DNA from: Micromonospora antibiotica
GTDB taxonomy: Bacteria > Actinomycetota > Actinomycetes > Mycobacteriales > Micromonosporaceae
NCBI RefSeq assembly: GCF_017599305.1
Contig: NZ_JAGFWR010000006.1
Location: forward strand, 186,001-250,000
Direction: 5' to 3'
Length of the DNA stretch: 64,000 nt
The notes under the pieces are model-generated. The model had not been told where the DNA came from, did not search any database, and saw only the letters and a program-made list of their open reading frames with translations. The position numbers and the translations under genes were made by a program. Below are positions 1 to 8,575 of the stretch, one piece after another (positions within the stretch are counted from its first letter, which is position 1; each line of letters begins with the position of its first letter).

Positions 1-1
1 C

Positions 2-1117
2 GAGACCGGGCACGCGAAGTCGACCGGGGGCAAGCGGCGGGTGCTGCTCCAGCTCAACCACGCCTCCCGCTACGCCGTCGGCGTGCACCTGGACCACGGT
101 GTCATCACGTACGCCCTGACCAACCTGGGCGGGACGGTGGTGGCCCGGATCTCCCGACCGGGTGCCGGCGCCGAAGAGCCGCAGGTGGTGGTCGCCCGGA
201 TCGCCACCGAGATCGCCGCGTTGATCGACGGGGTGGGGGTGGAACGCCTGCGGATCCTCGGCGTCGGCGTGGTGTTCCCCGGCCCGGTCGACGCCCCCCG
301 GGGCATCGGTGGCCCGCCGGACGTGGGGCTCGCCCCCGCCATGCGGCAGTGGAACGGGTTCCCGCTGGGCCGGGCATTGGAACAGGTGGCGGGCCTGCCG
401 GTGGTGTTGGACAACGACTCGACCGCGGCGGCGCTGGGCGAGCACTGGACGGGCGGTTTCGGCACCGCGGCCTCGGCCGCCGCCCTCTACATGGGCACCG
501 GCATCGGTGCCGGCCTGGTCATCAACGGCGTCACCTACCGGGGGCCGAGCGGCAACGTCGGTGAACTGGGCCATGTCAGTGTGTCGGCCGACGGCCCCCG
601 GTGCTGGTGCGGTGCCCGGGGGTGTGTGGAGGCGTTGGCCGGGCCGGCGGCGGTGGTCGCCGCCGTCCGGTCGGATCCGGCGGCGACCCGGGCGGCGGGG
701 TTGGCGGCCGGTGGCCGGCGCTCCTCGGTGGTCGCCGACTTCGCCGCGATCAGCCGCGCCGCCCGCCGGGGCGAGCCGCGCGCGCTGGCCCTGCTGGAGC
801 GGTCGGCCCGGTACGTCGGGACGGCCGCCCGGACCCTGGCGAACCTCATGGACCTCGAGGTGCTCGTGCTGACCGGTCCCAGTCTGGCCGCCGCCGGGTC
901 GGTGTACCTGCCCATCGTCCGGCACGAACTGCGTACCGCCTTCTCCCGGGGCACACACACCGTCGACGTGCGGCTCTCCCGGTCCGCCGCCACGGCCTCG
1001 GCCATCGGCGCCGCCGCATTGATCCTCGAATCCGAGCTCGTGCCCCTGGGCCACGGGCCGCGCCCGGCGGAACACCTGGCCGAGGAGCGGACCAGGCTCA
1101 CCGAATCGGCAAGCTGA
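2..1117 (+). CDS. ROK-family transcriptional regulator (5' end outside the window)
   Basis: The reading frame is open from the first complete codon, so the gene starts upstream of the window. The first visible residues (ETGHAKSTGGKRRVLLQLN) look like the end of the winged-helix DNA-binding head of ROK repressors. The rest is a ROK sugar-kinase-like fold: a GELGH segment followed by the ROK zinc motif CWCGARGC, then E, at about 600-630. ROK regulators of the XylR/NagC type bind a sugar or sugar phosphate and control sugar-utilisation genes. The internal GTG at 41 would remove the DNA-binding head and is unlikely to be the true start. A LacI-type sensor gene follows after 17 bases, so the two are probably cotranscribed. 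The effector sugar cannot be told from the sequence. Confidence 0.88.
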   Translation, partial: ETGHAKSTGGKRRVLLQLNHASRYAVGVHLDHGVITYALTNLGGTVVARISRPGAGAEEPQVVVARIATEIAALIDGVGVERLRILGVGVVFPGPVDAPRGIGGPPDVGLAPAMRQWNGFPLGRALEQVAGLPVVLDNDSTAAALGEHWTGGFGTAASAAALYMGTGIGAGLVINGVTYRGPSGNVGELGHVSVSADGPRCWCGARGCVEALAGPAAVVAAVRSDPAATRAAGLAAGGRRSSVVADFAAISRAARRGEPRALALLERSARYVGTAARTLANLMDLEVLVLTGPSLAAAGSVYLPIVRHELRTAFSRGTHTVDVRLSRSAATASAIGAAALILESELVPLGHGPRPAEHLAEERTRLTESAS

Positions 1118-1134
1118 CTGACCGGGGGTACGCA

Positions 1135-1965
1135 GTGGACGACGCGTGGCGGACGAGCGCGGTGGGCCTGGTGCTCGCCCGCCCTCCCCGGCTGCTCGGC
1201 ACCGAACCGTTCTTCATGGAGTTCATCGCGGGTATCGAGGAGCGGCTCGCCGGACACGGTCGGTCGGTGCTGCTGCACGTGGTCGCCCATCACGCCGCCG
1301 AGATCGCCGCGTACCGCAGGTGGGCGCAGCAGCGGCTGGTCGACGCGATCGTGCTGGTGAACCCGTCGGTGGACGACCCCCGACCGGCGGTGCTGCGGGA
1401 GTTGCGGCTGCCCGTCGTGGTAGCGGGGGAGCCGAGCCACGACACCCCGGCGGTACGGCGCGACGACGTCGGTTCGATGCGGGCAGCCCTGGCGCACCTG
1501 GTCGGTCTCGGGCATCAGCGGATAGCCCGGATCACCGGCCCCGGGACCCTGCTGCACACCCGGACCCGCACCACCGCCATGTTGGCCGCCGACGTCGACG
1601 CCGTCGTCGTGGAGGGCGACTACTCGGCGGAGTCCGGGGCCCGGTTGACCGCCCGGTTGATGACCGGCCCCGAGCCACCCACGGCGATCATCTACGACAA
1701 CGACCTGATGGCGGTGGCGGGCCTGCACGCGGCCAAGGAGCTGGGCCACCGGGTCCCCCGTGACGTCAGCCTGATCGCCTGGGACGACTCCAGCCTGTGC
1801 CGGCTGGCCTCGCCGGCCCTGACCACGATGAGCCTCGACGTGCACTCGTTCGGGGAGTCGGTGGGCGAGTCGGTGCTGCGGCTGATCGACGGTGGGTCGG
1901 TGCCGGAGCGGTGGTGTGCGACCGAAACCGTGGTGGCCCGGGAGACGACCAGCACGCCCCGATAG
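1135..1965 (+). CDS. LacI/GalR-type ligand-binding domain protein lacking the HTH
   Basis: The 276-residue product matches the effector-binding (periplasmic-binding-protein-like) half of LacI-family regulators from its first residues (SAVGLVLARPPRLLG) to the end (VSLIAWDDSS, then ALTTMSLDV). The usual 55-60-residue N-terminal HTH is absent. Upstream of the GTG at 1135 this frame only runs through the ROK gene and makes no HTH. A G-run at about 1124-1128 can serve as ribosome binding site. The segment between the RTRT motif and EGDYS looks about ten residues shorter than usual. It could be a decayed regulator or a sugar sensor acting on another protein such as the ROK regulator 17 bases upstream. 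The function is inferred only. Confidence 0.72.
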   Translation: MDDAWRTSAVGLVLARPPRLLGTEPFFMEFIAGIEERLAGHGRSVLLHVVAHHAAEIAAYRRWAQQRLVDAIVLVNPSVDDPRPAVLRELRLPVVVAGEPSHDTPAVRRDDVGSMRAALAHLVGLGHQRIARITGPGTLLHTRTRTTAMLAADVDAVVVEGDYSAESGARLTARLMTGPEPPTAIIYDNDLMAVAGLHAAKELGHRVPRDVSLIAWDDSSLCRLASPALTTMSLDVHSFGESVGESVLRLIDGGSVPERWCATETVVARETTSTPR

Positions 1966-2091
1966 GTCAGTGGCGCGGTTCACCTGGCGGTCCGTCGAAA
2001 CGGCATCGATACGCTTGACTTAGTGAGGCGCATAAAGAAAGCTCGCAGACGCGCTCCCATCGACGCTCCCCGCTATATCTAGGAGAGCTTC

Positions 2092-3645
2092 ATGACACGT
2101 CGACATGCCCTGCTGGCATCGGCAGCCGCCGGCACGCTGGTGGCGGCCAGCCTGACCGCAGCCACCCTGCCCGCCTCGGCCGCAGCCTCGGGCTGCGCGG
2201 TCACCTACACCGTGCAGAGCCAGTGGAACGGCGGGTTCAGCGGCAACATCGCCATCACCAACCTCGGCTCGGCCGTGGCCGGCTGGACGCTGACGTTCGA
2301 CTTCCCGGACACCGACCAGCGGGTCACCCAGGGCTGGAGCGCCACCTGGTCGCAATCCGGCGCCCGGGTGTCGGCGGCCAGCCTGAGCTGGAACGGCGCG
2401 CTGAACACCGGCGCGTCCACCACGATCGGCTTCAACGGCGCGTGGAGCGGGACCAACCCCGTACCCAAGTCGTTCGCGCTCAACGGGACGACCTGCACCG
2501 GCGTGGTCGACCCCACGACGCCCACCCCGCCGCCCACGACCACCCCACCGCCGCCCACCACCACGCCGCCACCCACCACTCCCCCGCCGACCACCCCGCC
2601 GCCGACGACCACCCCGCCGCCCGGCGGTGCCGCGCCGAGCCTGCGGGTCTCCGGCAACCGGCTGGTGACGGCGGCCGGCGCGACCTACCGCCTGCTCGGC
2701 GTCAACCGGGCCAGCGGCGAGTTCGCCTGCGTCCAGGGCAAGGGCATGTGGGACAGCGGCCCGGTCGACCAGGCCTCCGTCGACGCGATGAAGGCATGGA
2801 ACATCCGCGCCGTCCGGATCCCGCTCAACGAGGACTGCTGGCTGGGCCTGTCCGGCTCGCCCAGCGGCGCCACCTACCAGCAGGCGGTCAAGGCGTACGC
2901 GAACCTGCTCGTCGCCAACGGCATCAACCCGATCCTCGACCTGCACTGGACCCACGGCCAGTACACCGGCAACATCTCGGCCTGCCCCGACGTGAACGCC
3001 ACCTGTCAGAAGCCGATGCCGAGCCGGCAGTACACACCCCAGTTCTGGACCGGGGTCGCCAACGCGTTCAAGGGCAACGACGCGGTGCTGTTCGACCTGT
3101 TCAACGAGCCGTACCCGGACGCCGCCAACAACTGGTCGGACATGACGGCCGCGTGGCGCTGCCTGCGTGACGGCGGCACCTGCACCGGCATCGAGTACCC
3201 GGTGGCGGGCATGCAGAGCCTGGTCGACGCCGTCCGCGCCACCGGCGCCACCAACGTCCTGCTGGTCCCCGGTCTGACCTGGACCAACGACCTGACCCAG
3301 TGGCTGGCCTACAAGCCGACCGACCCGCGCAACAACATTGTGGCCTCCTGGCACTCGTACAACTTCAACGCCTGCGTCACCGAGACCTGCTGGGACACCC
3401 AGATCGCACCGGTGGCCGCGCAGGTGCCGGTGCACGCCGGGGAGATCGGCCAGGACAGCTGCGCCCACGACTACATCGACCGGTTGATGACCTGGCTGGA
3501 CGGCAAGCGGCTCGGCTACACCGCGTGGACCTGGAACCCGTGGGGTTGCAGCGGTGGCAACGTGCTCATCGAGGACTACAGCGGCACCCCGACCAAGAGC
3601 TACGGCGAGGGTTACCGCGCGCACCTGCTCTCCGTCACGCCGTAA
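2092..3645 (+). CDS. Secreted CBM2-GH5 cellulase (endo-beta-1,4-glucanase type)
   Basis: The 517-residue protein has an N-terminal signal peptide (about residues 1-31), a family 2 cellulose-binding module (about 32-140, starting CAVTYTVQSQWNGGF), a Pro/Thr linker (about 141-178) and a GH5 catalytic domain (about 180-517). The GH5 acid/base is probably E339 in FNEP and the nucleophile E451 in HAGEIGQD. ATG at 2092 is preceded by aggag at a good distance. The product should be exported and cut beta-1,4-glucan; a mannanase or other GH5 specificity cannot be excluded. It is a single gene with a strong terminator hairpin behind it and LacI/ROK-type sugar regulators in front. Confidence 0.9.
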   Translation: MTRRHALLASAAAGTLVAASLTAATLPASAAASGCAVTYTVQSQWNGGFSGNIAITNLGSAVAGWTLTFDFPDTDQRVTQGWSATWSQSGARVSAASLSWNGALNTGASTTIGFNGAWSGTNPVPKSFALNGTTCTGVVDPTTPTPPPTTTPPPPTTTPPPTTPPPTTPPPTTTPPPGGAAPSLRVSGNRLVTAAGATYRLLGVNRASGEFACVQGKGMWDSGPVDQASVDAMKAWNIRAVRIPLNEDCWLGLSGSPSGATYQQAVKAYANLLVANGINPILDLHWTHGQYTGNISACPDVNATCQKPMPSRQYTPQFWTGVANAFKGNDAVLFDLFNEPYPDAANNWSDMTAAWRCLRDGGTCTGIEYPVAGMQSLVDAVRATGATNVLLVPGLTWTNDLTQWLAYKPTDPRNNIVASWHSYNFNACVTETCWDTQIAPVAAQVPVHAGEIGQDSCAHDYIDRLMTWLDGKRLGYTAWTWNPWGCSGGNVLIEDYSGTPTKSYGEGYRAHLLSVTP

Positions 3646-3717
3646 CCGACCCCGGCCCTCCCCCGCCGGCAGCAACCCGGCGTCGGTGGTCGGTGACGCG
3701 ACCGACGGAGTAACGGT

Positions 3718-3755
3718 GGGGGTGGGCGCGGCGACCGTTCGCCGCACCCACCCCC
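3718..3755. terminator. Bidirectional terminator between convergent genes
   Basis: A 17-bp stem (3718-3734 with 3739-3755, one mismatch) closes a 4-base loop. It lies between the 3' ends of the plus-strand GH5 gene and the minus-strand DUF1996 gene, so it can stop both transcripts. There is no U-tract, as is usual in high-GC actinomycetes. Confidence 0.75.
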
Positions 3756-3810
3756 GTCCGCACTGCAGCCCCGGATGGAAGGCTCGTGTGCAGGCTCCCG
3801 CCCCGGCACG

Positions 3811-5586
3811 TCAGGAGCAGTTCTTGCCCTTGTTGATGCAGGTCGCGATGCGCTGCATGGTCTGCGCCGAGTTGACGTTGACGAAGTCGTTGTGGTCGGA
3901 GAACGGGTTGTGGTTCTCCTCGGGGAACGAGTCGAGCGCGTACTGACCCTTGACCTGCACGTCGCGGGGGATGTCGTAGCCGATGGTGATCCGCAGCTGC
4001 GGGATCGCCTGGAAGCCCTGCGGGCAGGCACCGGTGGCCTTGTCGGCGAAAGCGACGTGGTTGCGGTGGTTGTCGCTGTCGATGTTCTTGCCGTCCCAGC
4101 AGCCGGGGAAGTCCTGCACGCGCTGGACCTGGCTGCCGGCGGGGCAGATCGGGTACTTGTCGGAGAGCCGGTCGGCGAAGCCCGAGCAGCTCCAGGTGGC
4201 GCGGGCGTTGGCCGGGCCCCGGCTGGTGGGCTTGGCGTCACCGGTGAGGGCACGGAGGAACTTCGGCATCGGCACCACCTTGCTGACGGGGTTGCCGCGG
4301 TATTCGATCAGCACCTGCGCCGGGCGGACGATGCCGCCGGTGTTGCCGGGCAGCTCGAAGTCGGGCCCCTGCGGGTCGGGCAGCGCGGCGGGGGTGGTGG
4401 GCGCGGCGGCGGTCGGCGCGTTACTCGGTGCCGCCGAGGCACCCGGGGCCTGGTCCAGGGTGCAGGTGGCGAACGCTTCGAGACCCTGCGGACGGGCGGC
4501 CTGCCGGCTGATCGCGATGGCGATCCGGTCGAGCACGGCGATCCGCTTGGCCCGCAGCGGCCCGAGGATGGCGTTGTCGACGAAGGCCGGGCCGCCCTGG
4601 CCCCGGCTGGTGACGAGGCGCTCGTTGGCCTCGGAGATCTGCCGGTCGAGTTCGTCGAGGTTGCGGTTCACCTCGGCGAGCGCCCCGGCGGGCACGCCGG
4701 GCAGCTTGTCGCGGACCGTGGGACACTGGATGCGCGGGTTCGCTGCCTGGGCCGCCTTGATGCTGGCGCGGTGGGCGCTGCCGGGCATCCGGGCGTGCAT
4801 GTCGTCGTAGCTGATGTCGCACTCGACCAGCGAGACCAGGCCGGGCTGGTTGCCGCCGGCGGCGGTGACCGTGGTGCTGATCTGCTTGATCATCGCGGCG
4901 CGGCGTTCCCGCAACGAGTCGATGACCTCCCGGTTGAACGCGGCGTCGATGCGGCCCCGGCTGGCCGTCATCCGCTGGTTCGCGGCGGCCTGCTGGCGGT
5001 CCAGCTCGGCGAGCAGCCGGTCCACGGTGCCGCGGGCCCCGGTGGGGACGGCACGCAGCCGCTTGCCGACCGAGGGGCAGACGACCACCGGCTGGGTCTG
5101 GGCGAGGGCCTGCTGGACCTGGTTGTCGCTGCGCACGCTCTTGTCGATGCGCACCACCGGCCAGAAGTAGGACGACTTGTCACCGTTGCGGCAGGTGGTG
5201 CCGGAGGCGTCCAGGTCGGCGTTGGAGGAGTTCGCGGTGATGGCCAGGTTGCCGACGAAGTCGTGGACGTGTTCGGCGCCGTTGCGGATGCCGGGCTGGG
5301 CCACCGGGTTGTCCGGGCTGAACTTGCCGTTGCCGTTCGTGCCGCAGTCCACGGTGAACCGGCCGGTCGACCCGCCGGCAGCCGGCTGTGGATTCCGCAC
5401 GTTCGGCGACACGTTCTCGATCTGCACGAACTGGTCGAGGCTGGTGGCGGCGTCGGCGGTGCCCTTGCCGCCGCTGGAGACGAAGGTGACGGTGAGCGCA
5501 CCGGTGGCCGCCAGCACGACCGCGGCCAGGGCGATCCTGGCCGGCCGGGTCTGGACCAGCGCGGTCCCGTTCTTTCTGCGGTTCAT
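3811..5586 (-). CDS. Secreted DUF1996 protein with two internal coiled-coil repeats
   Basis: The 591-residue protein has a basic N-terminus and hydrophobic stretch (about 17-38) typical of a signal peptide or anchor. DUF1996 signatures are split: the first half lies at about residues 50-165 (HVHDFVGN at 106-113), the second at about 408-585 (GCWDGKNIDSDNHRNHVAF). Between them are two copies of an approximately 88-residue unit (170-256 and 288-375), each starting with CP, containing an ELDRQ..AN.R coiled-coil-like core and ending at a Cys. DUF1996 occurs in actinomycetes and fungi and has no established function. ATG 5586 is preceded by gaggaga. A regulatory motif shared with the 8.4-kb locus lies about 95 bases upstream. 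Confidence 0.85.
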   Translation of the reverse strand: MNRRKNGTALVQTRPARIALAAVVLAATGALTVTFVSSGGKGTADAATSLDQFVQIENVSPNVRNPQPAAGGSTGRFTVDCGTNGNGKFSPDNPVAQPGIRNGAEHVHDFVGNLAITANSSNADLDASGTTCRNGDKSSYFWPVVRIDKSVRSDNQVQQALAQTQPVVVCPSVGKRLRAVPTGARGTVDRLLAELDRQQAAANQRMTASRGRIDAAFNREVIDSLRERRAAMIKQISTTVTAAGGNQPGLVSLVECDISYDDMHARMPGSAHRASIKAAQAANPRIQCPTVRDKLPGVPAGALAEVNRNLDELDRQISEANERLVTSRGQGGPAFVDNAILGPLRAKRIAVLDRIAIAISRQAARPQGLEAFATCTLDQAPGASAAPSNAPTAAAPTTPAALPDPQGPDFELPGNTGGIVRPAQVLIEYRGNPVSKVVPMPKFLRALTGDAKPTSRGPANARATWSCSGFADRLSDKYPICPAGSQVQRVQDFPGCWDGKNIDSDNHRNHVAFADKATGACPQGFQAIPQLRITIGYDIPRDVQVKGQYALDSFPEENHNPFSDHNDFVNVNSAQTMQRIATCINKGKNCS

Positions 5587-5680
5587 CGGAATCTCCTCAA
5601 AGCCGCGAACGGCTCCGGTGATGTTGCTGTCTCCACTCGGTACGGGCCGGCACCCGGTCGACGGTCAACGGTCGCCGGCC

Positions 5681-5700
5681 CCGTCATGGTTCGGTAAGAA
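5681..5700. promoter_or_regulatory. Copy C of the CCGTCA-N7-GTAAGAA motif
   Basis: Plus-strand CCGTCA (5681-5686), seven bases, then GTAAGAA (5694-5700). The same two blocks with identical spacing occur at 8472 and 8523. This copy lies about 95 bases upstream of the DUF1996 start codon. It is probably a regulator binding site; the protein that binds it is unknown. Confidence 0.6.
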
Positions 5701-5837
5701 GTCCCCGGCTCCCTCGGTGACGGCGGTGACCGGCACGCCGCTGAGCCGTTGCGTCCTCGGGCAGCCGGCAACAGCGGCCGACGACACGGTCTTCGGCCGC
5801 TGCGTCAGCGGTGTGGGGGTGGTCGCCGCCGGGTGGT

Positions 5838-7376
5838 CTACCAGACCGTCAGCAGCAGGTGGTTGATCGTGAGCGCCACCGCCGCCTGCGCGGCCAACCA
5901 GCCACGGCGGTCGGCGGGCGGGATCAGGGCCGCCCCCGCCATCAGCCAGACCATGAAGGGCAGCCAGATGCGTTCGACCTCGGCCTTGCTGTAGCCGGAC
6001 AGGTCGGCGGCGAGGATCACCGCCGTGGCGGCCAGCGGCAGCAGCCAGCTGGCGTGCACCACCCCCGGCCGCCGGTCGGCAGTCCGCACGCCGTCCCGGT
6101 GCCGCCGAGAAACGGCCCGCCACCCGGCCGGCACCGCGCGCCGCAGGATCACGGCCACCACGGGACCGGCGGCCACGACGACCACCGCGAGGTCGGCCCA
6201 GACCCAGTAGGCGTACGCCCGGTCGGAGGCGAGACCCTGGTAGTAGCGCTCGATGACGAGGTCATAGCCGGTGGGCCACCAGAAGCCGGCGACGGTGAAC
6301 GCGGCGGCGACCGGCACCGCCCCGACGAACGCCCAGCCCACGGTGCGCCAGCGTCGGCCGGCCAGCACGACGACGGCCAACGCGACCGGCGCCATCAGGA
6401 CCAGCCCGTAGGAGAGGTAGCAGCCGAACGCCAACAGGGCGCCACCGCCGACCGCGCCCAGCGCACGCCCCCGGATGACGCCGTACGCCAGCAGGGCCAC
6501 CGCGGTGGCGGTCACCCCGGCGAACAACCCGTCGGCGGACACCCCGGACCAGACCGCCCCGGGGAACAGCACCACGAACGGCACCACCGCACGGGCCGCC
6601 TCGTCGGTGCCGAGCAGCCGTACGGTGTGCGGCACGGCGACGGCGACGAGGGCCGCCACCAGGATGCACAGCACCCCGGCCCAGCCGCCGCCGGACAACC
6701 CGATCCGGTCGAGGACGACGAAGACGAGCAGGGCCCCCGGTGGGTGACCGGACACGTGGGTGGTCCAGGAGTCCGGTTGGAGGCCGAGGATCCGACCGCT
6801 GAACCCGGCCAGCATGGCGGGGATGTCGGTGACGCCCGGGACCTCGTGCAGGTACTCGTAGGTGGTGGTCAGCCGACCGGCGACGCCGCGCTGCCAGCCG
6901 TCGACCAGGGCCAGCGACAGCGTCCAGGCCACGGCGGCGGCGTAGGAGACCGCGAGCAGCCCTCGCCAGGCCAGCCGGGCGGCCAGGGCGGGCCCGCGCC
7001 ACCAGACCAGCGCGGCCACCAGCAGGGCCAGCGGGGTGCCGGGGCCGACGTGCGGCAGCCACTGCGCGAACAGCGGCGCCGAGGTGGCATGCACCGGGCG
7101 TCCCCACAGGTAGAGCAGGCCACCGGTGACGGAGGCCACCGCGAACAGGCCGAGCGCGGCAGCGACGGCGATCAGGTCGGCGCGCGGCGGCCGGTGGCGC
7201 GGGGTGTCACCCGACGGGCGCGGACGGTCGCCCGGGGCGCGGTGGCCCGGGGGGTCACCCGGCTCCGCCGCACGGCCACCCGGCGGACCGCCCGCACCCA
7301 CCGGCCCGCCGCACAGGGTGCCGCTCGCGGGCGACGGGGGGCCCGCCCGCTCGGGGCGACGCGGGATGCCGCTCAC
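5838..7376 (-). CDS. Polytopic membrane protein, glycosyltransferase-like (C39/DUF2029 style)
   Basis: The 512-residue protein has a soluble Pro/Arg-rich N-terminus (about 60 residues) followed by roughly 10-12 hydrophobic segments, ending in LLLTVW. The layout resembles polyprenyl-phosphate-dependent mannosyltransferase-type membrane enzymes, but I see no diagnostic catalytic motif that fixes donor or acceptor. GTG at 7376 overlaps the TGA of the upstream epimerase gene (GTGA), indicating translational coupling. Start candidates further upstream would lie inside the epimerase gene and give low-complexity Arg/Gly/Pro sequence. Its neighbours (epimerase, GT2, DUF2064, methyltransferase) suggest transfer of a modified sugar at the membrane. 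That role is inferred. Confidence 0.7.
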   Translation of the reverse strand: MSGIPRRPERAGPPSPASGTLCGGPVGAGGPPGGRAAEPGDPPGHRAPGDRPRPSGDTPRHRPPRADLIAVAAALGLFAVASVTGGLLYLWGRPVHATSAPLFAQWLPHVGPGTPLALLVAALVWWRGPALAARLAWRGLLAVSYAAAVAWTLSLALVDGWQRGVAGRLTTTYEYLHEVPGVTDIPAMLAGFSGRILGLQPDSWTTHVSGHPPGALLVFVVLDRIGLSGGGWAGVLCILVAALVAVAVPHTVRLLGTDEAARAVVPFVVLFPGAVWSGVSADGLFAGVTATAVALLAYGVIRGRALGAVGGGALLAFGCYLSYGLVLMAPVALAVVVLAGRRWRTVGWAFVGAVPVAAAFTVAGFWWPTGYDLVIERYYQGLASDRAYAYWVWADLAVVVVAAGPVVAVILRRAVPAGWRAVSRRHRDGVRTADRRPGVVHASWLLPLAATAVILAADLSGYSKAEVERIWLPFMVWLMAGAALIPPADRRGWLAAQAAVALTINHLLLTVW

Positions 7377-8422
7377 CCGCGCAGCGGCGCGTGGGCGAAC
7401 TCCGCGATCCCGTCGGCGAGGCCCACCACGGCCCGGAAGCCGAGTTCGGTCTCGGCCCGGGTGGGCGAGGCGACCACGTGCCGCACGTCGGCCAGCCGGA
7501 ACTCGCCGGTGACCACCGGCGACGGCCCGCCGGCAGCTCGGGCCAGCTCCGTGGCCAACTGGCCGATGGTGGCCGGCCGGCCGGAGGCCACGTTGTACGC
7601 CCGCCAACCGGTGCCCGTACCGGTCGCGTCCAGGGCGGCGAGGTTGGCCGCCGCCACGTCGCGGACGTGCACGAAGTCGCGGCGCTGGCCGCCGTCCTCG
7701 AACACCCGCGGTGCCTGCCCCGCCTCCAGCGCCGAACGGAACATCGCCGCGACCCCGCTGTACGGGGTGTCCCGGGGCATCCCCGGCCCGTAGACGTTGT
7801 GGTAGCGCAACGCCACCACCGCGCCGCCGGTCTGCCGGGCCCACGCGGCGGTGAGGTGCTCCTGGGCGACCTTGGTGGCGGCGTACCCGCTGCGGGGGTC
7901 CAGCGGGGCGTCCTCGTCGACCAGGCCCGGCGTGACGGCGACGCCGCAGCTCGGACAGGTCGCCTCGAAGCGGCCGGCGGCCAGGTCGGCGACGGTACGC
8001 GGCCCGGGGCGCACCGGGCCATGTCCGGCGCAGACGTAGGCGCCCTCGCCGTAGACCACCATGGAGCTGGCGAGCACCAACCGGTGCACGCCCGCCCGGG
8101 CCATCGCGGCGAGCAGGACGGCGGTGCCGAGGTCGTTGCAGCCGACGTACTCGGGCAGGTCGTCCAGGTCGACGCCGAGTCCCACCATGGCCGCCTGGTG
8201 CACCACCGCGTCGACACCGGCCAGGACCCCGGCGACGCCCGGCCCGTCGCGCACGTCGAGCCGGACGACCGGGGCGCCCGCCACCGTGTCCGGCAACGGC
8301 CGGCGGTGCGCACCGGGATGACCGCAGTCCACGATCGTCACCCGGTGGCCGGCATCGTGCAGGGCGGTCACCACGTGGGTGCCGATGAAACCGGCGCCGC
8401 CGGTCACGAGTACGTGAGTCAC
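7373..8422 (-). CDS. NAD-dependent epimerase/dehydratase (extended SDR)
   Basis: The 349-residue protein begins HVLVTGGAGFIGTH (Rossmann GxxGxxG) and has a YAATK active-site motif in the right position for extended short-chain dehydrogenases acting on nucleotide sugars. An unusual insert before the YxxxK region carries a C and a CPSC pair (about residues 115-140) that could bind metal or form a disulfide. GTG 8422 starts 6 bases below a likely -10 (TACCGT on the minus strand), so the mRNA may be leaderless. The stop overlaps the start of the membrane protein gene. It is divergent from the GT2 operon and shares its regulatory region. The substrate is not determined. Confidence 0.85.
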   Translation of the reverse strand: MTHVLVTGGAGFIGTHVVTALHDAGHRVTIVDCGHPGAHRRPLPDTVAGAPVVRLDVRDGPGVAGVLAGVDAVVHQAAMVGLGVDLDDLPEYVGCNDLGTAVLLAAMARAGVHRLVLASSMVVYGEGAYVCAGHGPVRPGPRTVADLAAGRFEATCPSCGVAVTPGLVDEDAPLDPRSGYAATKVAQEHLTAAWARQTGGAVVALRYHNVYGPGMPRDTPYSGVAAMFRSALEAGQAPRVFEDGGQRRDFVHVRDVAAANLAALDATGTGTGWRAYNVASGRPATIGQLATELARAAGGPSPVVTGEFRLADVRHVVASPTRAETELGFRAVVGLADGIAEFAHAPLRG

Positions 8423-8428
8423 CCGCCG

Positions 8429-8434
8429 ACGGTA
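8429..8434 (-). promoter_or_regulatory. Likely -10 element of the epimerase promoter (leaderless)
   Basis: TACCGT on the minus strand ends 6 bases before the GTG start at 8422, the spacing expected when transcription begins at the start codon. I see no Shine-Dalgarno sequence in front of that GTG. Confidence 0.45.
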
Positions 8435-8471
8435 GGGCCGGGACGCGTCGCCGTGCCCCGGCCGCGACGGC

Positions 8472-8491
8472 CCGTCAGCGGTTCGTAAGAA
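8472..8491. promoter_or_regulatory. Copy A of the CCGTCA-N7-GTAAGAA motif
   Basis: CCGTCA at 8472-8477 and GTAAGAA at 8485-8491 with a 7-base spacer. It sits upstream of the expected -35 of the leftward epimerase promoter, a position suited to an activator, and 51 bases from copy B in the same orientation. Confidence 0.6.
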
Positions 8492-8522
8492 CTCCGTGCG
8501 CGGGTCGCCGGTGCCCCGGATT

Positions 8523-8542
8523 CCGTCATCAGCAGGTAAGAA
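8523..8542. promoter_or_regulatory. Copy B of the CCGTCA-N7-GTAAGAA motif
   Basis: CCGTCA at 8523-8528 and GTAAGAA at 8536-8542. Its right half falls about 20 bases before the TAGCGT -10 of the GT2 operon, so it overlaps the -35 region of that promoter. Confidence 0.6.
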
Positions 8543-8562
8543 CTTCCGGCCGGATCGTGTCC

Positions 8563-8568
8563 TAGCGT
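8563..8568 (+). promoter_or_regulatory. Likely -10 element of the GT2 operon (leaderless)
   Basis: TAGCGT ends 7 bases before the ATG at 8576, with no Shine-Dalgarno sequence between. The same TAGCGT hexamer appears at the 23.7-kb promoter and upstream of the CPBP gene at 59.3 kb. Confidence 0.5.
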
Positions 8569-8575
8569 CCGCAGC

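Noticed and set aside
535..1983. Long open frame on the minus strand opposite the ROK and LacI-type genes
   Set aside because: Composition is Arg/Pro/Gly/His-rich with no family signature; it mirrors the GC bias of the genes on the other strand.
2051..2059. GCGCTCCCA, half of a CebR-type cellulose operator, upstream of the GH5 gene
   Set aside because: The left half (TGGGA) is missing, so the site is not a palindrome; chance in GC-rich DNA is likely.
2515..2640. Short tandem repeats that could be mistaken for a repeat array
   Set aside because: They encode the Pro/Thr linker of the cellulase in frame and have no spacer-repeat structure.
2020..5697. Long open frames opposite the GH5 and DUF1996 genes
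   Set aside because: Low-complexity products and no ribosome binding sites; the recognised secreted proteins occupy the other strand.
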